A stretch of DNA of 64,000 bases from Arachis hypogaea (lineage: Eukaryota; Streptophyta; Magnoliopsida; Fabales; Fabaceae): positions 26,821,427 through 26,885,426 of the forward strand of contig NC_092052.1 in NCBI RefSeq assembly GCF_003086295.3, read 5' to 3'. Within the stretch, counting starts at the first letter, position 1, and the number at the start of each line of letters is the position of its first letter. The position numbers and the translations under genes are program-made. Positions 36,544 through 46,653 of this stretch are shown here, one piece after another. Below the pieces are notes generated by a model that saw only the letters and a program-made list of their open reading frames with translations, had not been told where the DNA came from and ran no database searches.

Positions 36544-37965
36544 ATGGTGACATCCACTCATAACTTCTATGACCGCCCCAACCAAGGGTACAATCAAGGT
36601 GGAAATAATAACCATGGATGGCAAGACAATTCTAACCAGAATTGGAGGGACAATAATAACAGAGGAGGCAGAGATAATCAGGGAAATCAGAGGTGGAATA
36701 ATAACAACAACAGGCAGCAGAACCAACCTTACAGAGCACCTCACCTGAGGCAGTCCCAAGGACCACAGAATACCCAACACCAGACCTCTCAATTTACCCA
36801 CCCTTCTTCGTCTCCTAATGAAGAGTTACTAAAATTTTTTGAGCGAAGTCAACAGACCATGGAAAATAACATTAATGCCAGTCTGAATGGTCTGACCGCT
36901 ACTTTGCAAGCTCTTGTCTCACAGATTGGATCAATGCAAAATTCCAATAACCAATCTTCAAGTTCCACTGGAATTCCCTCTCAACCATTACCCAATCCGA
37001 AGGGGGGCATTAATGCCATCACCCTAAGGTCCAGAACCACACTGCAGGAGAGGAATCAGGAGGAGCCAAGCCCACCAGAGCACGCCTCAGCTGAAGAGGT
37101 CGTAGAAATAGAAGATGTCGAAGAGGAAGAGGACATACAGGACATAACTGAAAAAGAAGAAGCCCAACCACAGGAGAAAGTACCAAGAGGCGCAGACACT
37201 GCAGAAAATACCACTCCCATTCCATTTCCACAACTTGCAAGGAAGCCCAGGAAGCAGCTGGAACCCGATCCTAAAATGGTAGAAATATTAAAAAAGGTTG
37301 AGGTAACCGTTCCTCTTTTTTATGTTATTCAACAAGTACCTAAATATGCAAAGTTTCTAAAAGATTTATGTATACATAAGGACAAAATTCATGAATTAGA
37401 AACTATTCCTTTAGGTAGTTCCATATCTGCTTTAATGGGAGGATTACCTGAGAAGTGTAGTGACCCAGGTCCTTGTATAGTTAGTTGTACTATTGGTGGA
37501 GTAGTAATTTATGATTGCATGTGTGATTTAGGAGCATGTGTTAGTATAATACCTTTGTCTATATATGATATTTTGAGGCTCCCTCCCTTAAAAAGGTCGG
37601 CAGCTCGTTTTGTGTTAGCAGATAAAAGCATTATTATAGTGGCTGGAGTTGCTGAAGATGTTTTGGTGAACATTAAAGGGCTTACATTTCCCACTGATTT
37701 TTATATCTTGGAGATGCCCCATAATGACTCAGATAAGCCATCATCAATCTTACTTGGAAGACCATTCCTGAAGACATCAAAATTCAAATTGGATGCTTTT
37801 TCAGGAACATACTCTTTTGAAATAGATGGCCACATAGTAATGTTCAATCTGAATGGAGTCATAAACAACCCTCCAGAAGATCATTCTATCTTCCAGTGTG
37901 ATGTCATAGATGAAACTGTAGCTGAAGTTCACAAGGAAGAGTTAGAAGAGAGGCAGATTGGATAA
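36544..37965 (+). CDS. Element B gag C-terminus and aspartic protease
   Basis: Same frame as gag, after the stop at 36469. The first 110 residues are Asn/Gln/Gly-rich (nucleocapsid tail), followed by a coiled segment and an acidic Glu-rich stretch. The protease begins near residue 230 with the Athila linker (FPQLARKPRKQLEPDPKMVE, QVPKYAKFLKDLCIHK) and carries CDLGACVSIIPLSIYDIL with the catalytic Asp, and later SSILLGRPFLKTSKFKLD. It ends in TAA (37963-37965), directly before AAGTGTGGGG (37971). The next frame start is 37975, in phase, so gag to RNase H was once one polyprotein. Confidence 0.87.
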   Translation: MVTSTHNFYDRPNQGYNQGGNNNHGWQDNSNQNWRDNNNRGGRDNQGNQRWNNNNNRQQNQPYRAPHLRQSQGPQNTQHQTSQFTHPSSSPNEELLKFFERSQQTMENNINASLNGLTATLQALVSQIGSMQNSNNQSSSSTGIPSQPLPNPKGGINAITLRSRTTLQERNQEEPSPPEHASAEEVVEIEDVEEEEDIQDITEKEEAQPQEKVPRGADTAENTTPIPFPQLARKPRKQLEPDPKMVEILKKVEVTVPLFYVIQQVPKYAKFLKDLCIHKDKIHELETIPLGSSISALMGGLPEKCSDPGPCIVSCTIGGVVIYDCMCDLGACVSIIPLSIYDILRLPPLKRSAARFVLADKSIIIVAGVAEDVLVNIKGLTFPTDFYILEMPHNDSDKPSSILLGRPFLKTSKFKLDAFSGTYSFEIDGHIVMFNLNGVINNPPEDHSIFQCDVIDETVAEVHKEELEERQIG

Positions 37966-37974
37966 GGTCCAAGT

Positions 37975-39681
37975 GTGGGGACCCTCTTGACTGACAATGA
38001 GGGCACCTCAGCATTTTCACAAGCTCCAGACAATCCAGAGCCTACCCATGATCAGAAGTTGGAACTGAAACCTCTTCCTCCACATCTCAAATATGCTTAT
38101 CTTGAAGATGAGCAGAAGTTCCCCGTTATCATTGCAAGGGAACTCACTTCCCAACAAGAAGAGCAGTTATTTGATGTACTGAGGAGGCATAAGAAAGCAA
38201 TTGGGTGGAGTTTGACAGACATAGTAGGCATCAACCCTCAAGTGTGTGAGCATAGAATATTTTTAGAAGAGGGAGCAAGACTTGTCCGTCAACCCCAAAA
38301 AAGATTGAATCTCACTATCTTGGAAGTTGTCAAAAAAGAAGTGGCCAGACTATTGGAAGCAGGTATCATCTATCCCATTTCAGACAGTGAATGGGTTAGC
38401 CTAGTACAAGTGGTGCCCAAGAAGTTTGGAGTCACTACAGTGAAGAATGAGCATGGAGAGCTCATAGCAACTAGAGTTCAGAATGCTTGGAGAGTCTGCA
38501 TTGATTACAGGCGTCTCAACCAAGCTACCCGTAAGGATCACTACCCACTTCCATTTATTGATCAAATACTGGATCGCCTGTCAGGTAAATCACATTATTG
38601 CTTTTTAGATGGTTACACAGGTTATTTCCAGATTCATATAGCTCCTGAGGGCCAGGAAAAGACCACTTTTACATGTCCTTTTGGGACTTATGCTTACAAG
38701 AGAATGCCCTTTGGCTTGTGCAATGCACCAGCTACTTTCCAAAGGTGTATGATGAGACTTTTCTCTGATCTTATTGAGGACTGTATGGAGGTTTTTATGG
38801 ATGATTTTAGCATTTATGGTGATTCTTTTAGCCTTTGCTTAGATGGATTATCTAGAGTATTAGATAGATGTGTTAATACAAACCTTGTATTAAATTTTGA
38901 AAAATGTCATTTTATGGTAAAACAAGGGATTGTATTAGGACATGTGGTATCTAATAATGGCATTTCTATAGACCCACCAAAGGTGAATGTTATTTCTATT
39001 TTACCTTACCCCTCTTCTGTGAGGGAAGTCCGTTCGTTCTTTGGCCATGCAGGTTTTTACAGGAGATTTATTAAGGACTTTAGTAAGGTAGCACTTCCTT
39101 TGTCCAGATTACTGCAGAAGGATATTGAGTTCGAGTTCAGTGAGGATTGCAAACAAGCGTTTGATAACTTGAAGGCCGCCCTAACTCAAGCTCCAATTGT
39201 GAGAGGACCAGACTGGAGCCAGCCGTTTGAAATCATGTGCGATGCTTCCAATCATGCAGTAGGAGCAGCGCTGGCTCAGCGCGAAGGTAAGGATCCTTTT
39301 GTTATTGCTTATGCGTCTAAGAATTTAGACGCTGCCCAGTCCAATTATACTACTACTGAGAAAGAGCTTCTTGCTATTGTTTTTGCTCTGGATAAATTCC
39401 GAGCTTATTTACTTGGTACTAGAGTAGTAGTGTATTCGGACCATGCAGCTTTAAAGTATCTATTATCTAAAAAGGAGTCCAAACCAAGGCTCATACGTTG
39501 GATACTGCTATTTCAAGAATTTGATTTAGAAATAAAGGATAGGAGTGGTAACCAGAATTTAGTGGCAGACCACTTGAGTCGCCTTGAGCACATTAAGGAT
39601 GATTCTGCTCCTATAGATGATAATTTTCCATTTGATAACCTGCAAGCAGTATCTGAAGTATCCCCTTGGTATGCACCTTAG
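37975..39681 (+). CDS. Element B reverse transcriptase and RNase H
   Basis: 568 uninterrupted residues that copy the element RNA. Reverse transcriptase: [78 protein letters not shown], and FMDDFSIYG at about residues 274-282 with both catalytic Asp. Connection: [19 protein letters not shown]. RNase H from about residue 415: [14 protein letters not shown] (Asp), [17 protein letters not shown] (Glu), [13 protein letters not shown] (Asp), [11 protein letters not shown] (Asp). All key residues are present, so the enzyme part could be functional. A stop at 39679, probably reached through a one-base deletion after SPWYA, cuts it from integrase. Confidence 0.92.
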   Translation: MGTLLTDNEGTSAFSQAPDNPEPTHDQKLELKPLPPHLKYAYLEDEQKFPVIIARELTSQQEEQLFDVLRRHKKAIGWSLTDIVGINPQVCEHRIFLEEGARLVRQPQKRLNLTILEVVKKEVARLLEAGIIYPISDSEWVSLVQVVPKKFGVTTVKNEHGELIATRVQNAWRVCIDYRRLNQATRKDHYPLPFIDQILDRLSGKSHYCFLDGYTGYFQIHIAPEGQEKTTFTCPFGTYAYKRMPFGLCNAPATFQRCMMRLFSDLIEDCMEVFMDDFSIYGDSFSLCLDGLSRVLDRCVNTNLVLNFEKCHFMVKQGIVLGHVVSNNGISIDPPKVNVISILPYPSSVREVRSFFGHAGFYRRFIKDFSKVALPLSRLLQKDIEFEFSEDCKQAFDNLKAALTQAPIVRGPDWSQPFEIMCDASNHAVGAALAQREGKDPFVIAYASKNLDAAQSNYTTTEKELLAIVFALDKFRAYLLGTRVVVYSDHAALKYLLSKKESKPRLIRWILLFQEFDLEIKDRSGNQNLVADHLSRLEHIKDDSAPIDDNFPFDNLQAVSEVSPWYAP

Positions 39682-40970
39682 CTAATTATCTAGTTAGCCG
39701 CACATTTTCTCCAAACTTTTCTAAGCATCAAAGAGACAAGCTAAAAAGCGAGTCTAAATATTATATATGGGATGACCCATATTTATGGAGATGTGGCGCT
39801 GATCAGGTAATTAGATGGTGTGTGCCTCAATCATAATTCCAGTCCATCTTAGAGGCTTGTCACTCATCTGAGAGTGGAGGACATTTTGGCCCTCAACGAA
39901 CTGTTAGAAAAATCTTGGACTGTGGATTCTGGTGGCCTACTCTTTTTAGAGACGCTGCTGAATTTTGTAAATCTTGCCCCCCATGCCAAAAATTTGGTAA
40001 TATATCCAGGAGGGATGAGATGCCTCAACAAATTATGCTTTTCTGTGAAATTTTTTATGTTTGGGGCATTGACTTCATGGGTCCATTTCCAAATTCTAAT
40101 GGTTATTTTTATATATTATTAGCTGTGGACTACGTTTCCAAATGGGTGGAAGCAATTCCTACCCGCACTGATGATGCTAACACTGTTGTTTCCTTTGTGA
40201 GAAACCACATTATTTGTCGCTTTGGATCGCCACGAGTAATCGTGAGCGATCAAGGCACCCATTTTTGTAACAGGAGACTAACAGGATTAATGAAGAGGCA
40301 TGGGATAATTCATAAGGTTGCAACAGCATACCATCCTCAGACCAATGGGCAAGCTGAGGTGTCGAACAGAGAGATAAAGCGTATCTTGCAGAAGATAGTC
40401 AAACCTCATAGAAAGGACTGGAGCACCAGGCTACAAGATGCACTTTGGACATACAAAATAGCATACAAAACACCCATTGGGATGAGTCTGTTCCGCTTAG
40501 TTTATGGAAAAGCTTGTCATCTCCATGTTGAGGTAGAGCACAAAGCCTTTTGGGCAGTCAAGGAGTGCAACATGGGGATGGAGAACGCCAGAGCTGAAAG
40601 GAAGTTGCAACTGCAAGAACTGGAAAGCCTTCGCCTAGAAGCTTATGAGAACTCAAGACTATACAAGGAAAAGATGAAGGCTGCACATGATCAGCACATC
40701 AAGAGGAAAGAGTTCCAACCTGGGGATTTAGTCCTCCTTTACAAATCTCGTCTGAGGCTCATGCCAGGCAAGTTGAGATCCAGATGGGAAGGTCCATACA
40801 GAGTCGAGAAGGCCGAACCGTACGGAGTTTATCACCTAAGTCATCCTTCAAGTTCTGAACTTATCAAAGTTAATGGACAACGCCTGAAGCTATACCATGG
40901 CGAGAAGATGCAGAAAAATAAGGAGCTTGAGATCTTCCTCTTGGAGGATCCCCACATAGCAGAAGATTGA
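39682..40970 (+). pseudogene. Element B integrase
   Basis: Joins cDNA to host DNA. The zinc-binding start ([16 protein letters not shown]) lies around 39850-40000 behind stops and a frame change; the open frame runs 39915-40970. The DDE triad is complete: WGIDFMG (GAC 40071), VSDQGTH (GAT 40248) and GQAEVSN (GAG 40356), with 35 residues between the second Asp and the Glu. C-terminal part: [64 protein letters not shown]. No chromodomain, as expected for Athila. Compared with element A, the catalytic core is intact. Confidence 0.9.
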
Positions 40971-41000
40971 GCTAGTGGAGCATCCAACTTACGGACGTTA

Positions 41001-41036
41001 AAGCAAAGTGCTAGGTGGGAGACAACCCACCATGGT
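41001..41036 (+). ncRNA. post-integrase GGTGGG-AGACAA-CCCACC hairpin, element B
   Basis: A perfect six-pair stem, 41014-41019 with 41026-41031, loop AGACAA, 43 bases after the integrase stop. The same bases occur at 48184-48201 in element C, and a related GGG-AGGCAA-CCC form occurs in A and D. Candidate cis-acting RNA element; function unknown. Confidence 0.6.
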
Positions 41037-41131
41037 ATGATTGTTCTTTTCTTTATTTTTAGTTTTTCATATTAATAACTCTTCTCTTTATCAGTACTTT
41101 CGTGCATCTGCATCTGCATATTTATAAAAAA

Positions 41132-41660
41132 AAATGCCACGCGACGCGACCGCATCAGCGACGCGTCCGCGTCGCAAGGAGAGGGGAGAAAAATAAAAAC
41201 GAACAGAGAGTCACGTTGGAGCATGGCTGGAGGAGTGCCAGTGGCACAAATCAGCCCACGCGACCGCGTTGCCGACGCGTCCGCGTCGTATGGGCATAAT
41301 GACCTCCCACGCGACCGCGTGCCCTGATTTTCGACGTAGAAAGGGTGCACAGCTGAAAGTTGTGCTAGAGTGGTGCTGGAGTGGCGCTGGACGCGCAATC
41401 CCCCTCACGCGACCGCGTGCCCCATGCGGCCGCGTCGTACCTCATAAATTGCCCACTCACGCGATCGCATGCCCATGCGATCGCGTCACCTAAAATTTGG
41501 CATTTAATGATTTTGAACAGAGAGTTGTGCGAGTGCGAGGCAACCCTCGCGCCACTGGCACTAACTGGGTCACGCGACCGCGTGACCGACGCGACCGCGT
41601 CCCTCACCTTAAGCGCAAGTCGCGCGACCGCGTGCCCCATGCAATCGCGTCGCTTGCGCC
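41132..41660 (+). repeat. CGCG dyad array in element B post-pol spacer
   Basis: Repeated pairs of near-palindromes such as ACGCGACCGCGT and ACGCGTCCGCGT or ATGCGATCGCGT, each pair 4-7 bases apart, pairs spaced by tens of bases. The frames crossing it show no protein family. The motif type matches the LTR block at 34167-34360. Confidence 0.88.
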
Positions 41661-42442
41661 GCACAGCTCAACCTAATTTTGCCAATTATCATATCTTTTT
41701 CTTCTCCAAATCCTAATTTTCCTTTTTTCCTCCTTATTTCTTCCTCCTTCCTTCTTCCTTCTATGTCACCTTTCACTCTCTCTCCCCCACCTCCATTAAC
41801 AAGGTTTTATTTTCTTCTTCATCCTTTTCTTTTCTATCATTCTTCTTATTTTATATGTTATTTTTTTTTCTTTTCTTTTTCTTTTCATTATTCATATTTT
41901 CTTTCTTCTTCTTTCCTTTTTACATGGTGTTAGAATTTTATTTGAGTCCTTATTCTTCATTATATGATTGTGGATTGTTGTAATTTGTTAGTAATTATAT
42001 ATTATTTTCTTTAAAGGGTTGCTTGCATGTTCACTTTACTACTTTCTATACTTTATTTACCTTGCATGCTATGTGTTTGTGAAAAAGCCCATATGGTATT
42101 ATGCACTTCTCTATGTTATTCTAATATTCTATGTTTGCTTTTCACAAATTCCCTTTACTATTATATTAATTGAATTTAATTGTCAATACAAACGTGATGG
42201 TTTGCTACAAAGTGATGCTTGATCTATGCTACTTATGCCCTTTGCTGGCATGCCAATAAACACCTTGCATTCACTTGTCATCATATGCACTAACTATTTT
42301 CCATTAATGATCTTTCACATGTACTCATGAGCGTGTGTTAACATCATTTACCTTTTAATGTGCATTTATAACCATCCTTTTTTGTTCTCTTCATTGCTAT
42401 ATATCTCTTTAAATTCAATTTACTCTCTCTTCCTTTTTCAAG
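41661..42442 (+). promoter_or_regulatory. pyrimidine-rich tract and candidate 3' splice site before element B third ORF
   Basis: About 240 bases from 41690 are mostly C and T. The region ends in TCTCTCTTCCTTTTTCAAG directly followed by the ATG at 42443, a good plant 3' splice acceptor. This would allow a spliced mRNA for the third ORF. No donor was fixed. Confidence 0.5.
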
Positions 42443-43696
42443 ATGGCCACCAAGAAAGGAAAAGAGAAAGCTACTCCCAAACCTCCAGCAAGAAGAGGAA
42501 CTAAAAGAGCACTAGTGGCAGAGCCTTCTTCAATTGCAGTCAAGCCCTCAACAAAAAGAGTTAGGAGGATCATCAAGGTTGATGAAAAAGAGAAAGCCTT
42601 TCCAGCAAAAGACACTGTGCGATTTCCAAATCGCTACTGTGAGCAGATGTTCCCTATTCTAGCTGAAAGGAGTTACAACAACGAACACCTTCTTATCCTC
42701 CCGCCCAATATTGCTACTTTTGTTGAGCCGCAAATTGAACAAAGACAATGAGGTTTCCTACAAAGACAACAGAAGCAGGTCAATCTTTCTTGGGTAGTCG
42801 AGTTCTACTCTAACTTCTACCTACCTACCCTGCAGTCTGTCTTTGTTCGTCAGAAGCAAGTACCCATTACAGAAGAGGCCATTCAAAAAGCTTTAGGTCT
42901 TCCCCCTATTCCAGAAGGATTAGACGCCTTTCAAGAAGCCGCACTCAAGCGCCAGATGTACCAATTTGACTGGGAAGCTGTTCTCAGAGTTATCGCACTA
43001 CCTGGCAGCCGTTGGATCTACGGATACCATCGTACCCGCCCTAAGGGAATATCGGCTTCAGCACTTACCTTGGAGGCTCGCGTATGGGCACAGATCATGT
43101 CCCATTACGTCTTTCTGAGCACTCACAAATCCTCCTTCACTGTAGACATGGCTGTTCTACTATGGTGCATCCTTACAGACCAGCCTCTGAATCTACCAAG
43201 ACATATCCGGAATGCCATGGGACACGTACAAATTGCGGGCAACTTACCTTTTCCCGCCTTGGTCTCAGATCTTGTCTTAGCAGCCGGAGTTTCCTACAGA
43301 GCTGGAGACACCAAAGCCATGCTTCCACGGGATGATCAGTATGTCCCCAATGGGAAGTACCTCAGACTTCCAGCAGCCACTACAAGCCTTCCCACTGCTC
43401 CGGTTGAAGATATCCCTTCTTCACCATCACAAGCACCTACAACAGATGAACTACTCCAGCAGATAATCAAAAGATTGGATCGGCAAGAACAGAAAGCGAA
43501 GTTAAGAGAGAGCCGTAACGAGCGCCGATTCAAACACCTCAAGGAGCTACTCAAGGGACACTTCAAGGACTCAGACACCCTGGACTCCACTTCTTTTACC
43601 AGCACAGGGAGCCATGATGGTTCCAACTGTGGAGATACTGCAACCAGCCCACTCCTGTTCCTGACAGATGGCACCGAGGACGGTGCAAAGCCTTAA
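42443..43696 (+). pseudogene. Element B third ORF: putative plant transposon protein domain, one stop
   Basis: Frame from 42443 to 43696 broken only by TGA at 42749-42751, where element C's protein suggests Trp. The N-terminus is strongly basic (MATKKGKEKATPKPPARRGT, STKRVRR), like a nuclear localisation signal. The middle matches what I recall as the 'putative plant transposon protein' family: RFPNRYCEQMFPI, VEFYSNFYLP, VPITEEAIQKALGLPP, LEARVWAQIMSHYVFLSTH, VDMAVLLWCILTDQPLNLP, NLPFPALVSDLVLAAGV. The C-terminus has a charged coil (QIIKRLDRQEQKAKLRESR) and a Ser/Thr-rich end. It has no signal peptide and no membrane segment, so it is not an envelope protein. Function unknown; close relatives are at 50001-51437 (C) and 62437-63494 (A). 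Confidence 0.78.
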
Positions 43697-43710
43697 GTGT
43701 GGGGAGGTCG
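43671..43710 (+). promoter_or_regulatory. internal AGGA hairpin and polypurine-like motif, element B
   Basis: GCACCG-AGGA-CGGTGC (six pairs) at 43671-43686 overlaps the last codons of the third ORF; TTAAGTGTGGGGAGGTCG follows at 43693. It has the same layout as the module before the LTR. Confidence 0.65.
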
Positions 43711-45153
43711 GTCAGTACCTGACTTTCGGAGGTAATTTCTCTTCCCTAGCACCAATAAATTAGGATATTTAGTTAGATTTTCTTTCTTTTATAGAATAGG
43801 ATAAATTGCATAGTAATAAGTTAGTTGCATGCATGCTCTACTTGATTGAAAAGACAATAAGTTTCTTCTAAGACTCTATCTTTGGAACAAATTTTCACTA
43901 ATTTTTTAAAAAAAATTTTTTTATGATAAATCTGCTTGAAGTTGTATTTGGAACATGATTTTTGAGCTAAAGAACACACAACCTGTGAAGATTTGAGCTT
44001 TTATGCATGGTTACATTATTTAACCATAATTATTTTATTCTTGTGTGTTTACTTCTCTATGATTGTAATCTATATTTTGTTTCATCCTATATGTCCAATA
44101 TTTATTATATTTGTATGCTTGCATATGATTAAGGCCATCTTTTGTTTAAACTCACTTATCCAAATTAAGCCTACCCTTTTCAATTACCTTTGTTAACCAC
44201 TTTGAGCCTTTAAATCCCGTTTGTTCTATATTTCACCACATTACTAGCCTTAAGCGGAAAAACAATTGTATATCCCAAATTGAATATTTGGTTAGCTTAA
44301 GATAGAATTGTGTGTGCTAGTTAAATATGAGAAATTGTGGGAACAAAAGTTATTAAGGGAATGTGTCATGATAATTTAATGGGAATTTGGATACCTACTC
44401 ATGTGAAACTATAAGAATTAAAAATCTATGTGCATTGATAAGCTATGTTTATTTTTATGTCTAAAAAAAATCAATAAATAATTAAGGGAAAAAAAATTAC
44501 TCCAATGCTGAATTGAGAATTCAAAGATCAATGCACATATGATAAAAATTAAAATAAAAAGTTGATACATGAGTATGGAATGTAAAAAGGGAATTCTGGG
44601 TAGCTAGGTATGAATTCTAAGGTTATGCAAGTTATATAGGTTGGGTTGAAGCTTGGGTTAATTAAAGATTCAATTTATAAGCTCACTTGACCATACATGT
44701 ATCCCTACCTACCTTGGCCCCATTACAACCTTGAAAAGACCTCATGATGTTTGCATTGGTATATTAATTGTTGTTGATTGGTTAGGAGAAGAACAAAAGT
44801 TAGAGAGCATGATTAGAGAAGGATAGAGTGATTACCCTATACACTAGAGAGATTAGAGCGTACATACATCATCAGTGAGGGTTCAATGCTTGAATTTTCA
44901 TGTTCCCTGCTTTCATGGGCTATCTTCTTGCACTTTTATCTGTCTTACTGTATAATGATAGAATTAGTAGAATTTGATTTGTAATTGTTTTGAAGAGCTT
45001 ATTTACTTTTGATCAAGTGGACAGGAATCATATAGTTGCATTTACATATATAGGATTGCATTGCATTGCATGGGTTTCTGCATGTTCATACTTATTTACT
45101 TTATCTCCTTCAATTAAGCATGATGACATGCTAATGTTTAAGTGTGGAGAGGT
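43711..45153 (+). other. Element B 3' untranslated region and polypurine tract
   Basis: AT-rich, no ORF. Conserved in C (51482-53195) and partly in E (31324-31841), for example GAACACACAACCTGTGA and GCCCCATTACAACCTTGAAA. Near the end AGCATG-ATGA-CATGCT (45117-45132) is a six-pair hairpin, followed by the purine motif TTTAAGTGTGGAGAGGT (45137-45153) and the LTR. Confidence 0.75.
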
Positions 45154-46648
45154 TGATAAACCACTATTTTATGGTTTATATTGTGTTTAATTGTGTGGTT
45201 TTATCATGATCCTTACCCACTTATTCATTAATTTAGCATGCATTTATATTTCCTTCCTGAAATTATTACATGATTGAAAACTGCTTCCTAGAGACTTTTA
45301 ATTAGGCATTTTAATTCTCCTTTATTCCATTTGATGCCGTGATCTGTGTGTTAAGCGTTTCAGGCTTTATAGGGCATGAATGAGTTGGAGATTGGAAAGG
45401 AAGCTAGCAAAAATGGAAGGAACACAAGAAATTGAGGAGATAACCAGCAAGAAGTGATGCGGCCGCATGGCTCATGCGACCGCGCGAAAGAGGAAAAATC
45501 GCAGTGACGCGGCCGCATGGCTTACGCGACCGCGCGGACTGGAAAAGCACGAGCGACGCGGAGGCATTGACGACGCGAACGCATGGCGAGGAAAAGTGCG
45601 AATGACGCGTCCGCATGGATGACGCGATCGCGTGACATGCGCGATCTGCATAATCTGCAGGATTCGCTAGGGGCGATTTTGGACCCTATTTTGACCCAGT
45701 TTTCGGCCCAGAACAGCAGACTAGAGCCAAAGAACATGCAGAAACCAAAGACAACATTCATTCTACACAGTTTTAGTCTTTTAGATCTAGTTTTACTCCT
45801 CCTCTAGGTTTTCTCTCTACACATTCATAGTTCTTAGGATTTAATTTTCTCTTACTTTTTTTGGCATTGGAACACTGAGAAGAGTTATTACCTCATCAAG
45901 ACTTCGTCATTCTAGTTCGTTTTCTTTACTTGGCTTCACTCTTCCATGTTCTTTGCTTTGTTAATTTTACCATTGGAATATTTTTAGGATTATTTAATAC
46001 AAGGATCACCTTTATTTTTAATTGACTATTTCGATTTTTATTTACAATGTCTTCCTTTAATTCCTTTTTATATGCTATGAATTTTATATTCACAATGAGC
46101 GAGTAGTTCCCTAACTTGATGGGGAATTGATTGAAAGGAACCCTTGAGTTGGAAGGCTTGAAAGAAAAATTGTAATTGGGTTTATGGTTGGATTGCCTCC
46201 TAATCACTAACACCAATCCCTTTTAATTAAGTGGATTGCAACTTGTGAACGGACGTAGCATTCCAACTTGTTTGACTTTCCTTCACCTAGTGAAGGATAA
46301 CTAAACAGGACAACCTTCAATTGTCAATTAATCCTGAGAACATTCCAACAATAATAGGGATTCCAACTAATCAATTCCCAGTCAAGGCTTTTATTTACAT
46401 TATTCAAATTCATCAATTTAATTTCCTGTTTGCTCAATTAAACCCTTTTTGAAAACCTCTGATTAATAAAATAGCACACTTCTCTGCAACTCATTGGGAG
46501 ACGACCTGGGATTCATACTCCCAGTATTTTAATTTCAATTTTCTGTGACATCTTTCTAAATTGATAGGCGGATTTCTGGCGAATTAAGAACTATACTTGC
46601 AACGTATATATTTTAACAATTTTAATTCGCCAATTTCTGTCCGCATCA
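45154..46648 (+). repeat. Element B 3' LTR
   Basis: 1,495 bases, TGATAAACCAC ... CCGCATCA, followed by TCAAC (46649-46653). It includes the CGCG block at 45455-45648. Mostly transitions separate it from the 5' LTR. Confidence 0.93.
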
Positions 46649-46653
46649 TCAAC

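Larger units (their letters stand above)
33866..46648 (+). mobile_element. Element B: near-complete autonomous Athila-type retrotransposon
   Basis: 12.8 kb with two LTRs of exactly 1,495 bases each, a perfect TCAAC duplication and a perfect tRNA-Asp primer site. Order: gag, protease, RT/RNase H, integrase, GGTGGG hairpin, CGCG palindrome array, pyrimidine tract, third ORF, AGGA hairpin with purine motif, 3' UTR, AGGA-like hairpin, polypurine tract, LTR. By eye the LTRs differ at roughly 30-40 positions without gaps, so the insertion is recent compared with A. A few stops and one frameshift break the ORFs. It lies inside ORF1 of element C. Confidence 0.93.

Noticed and set aside
37971..37983. 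AAGTGTGGGGACC at the protease/RT boundary as another polypurine module
   Set aside because: The purine motif is there but no AGGA-type hairpin precedes it; it may simply be coding sequence.
40700..40970. Chromodomain at the end of element B integrase
   Set aside because: The end holds only the GPY/F-like part and VNGQRLK; no chromodomain aromatic residues, consistent with Athila.
41132..41660. CRISPR-like array of short palindromic repeats
   Set aside because: Eukaryotic retrotransposon context, irregular spacing, no cas genes; the dyads are element-specific motifs.
41679..41933. 84-codon Phe/Ser-rich frame in element B
   Set aside because: Product of the pyrimidine tract, not a protein family.
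42443..43696. Envelope gene in element B
   Set aside because: No signal peptide, transmembrane segment or Cys pattern; basic N-terminus suggests a nuclear protein.
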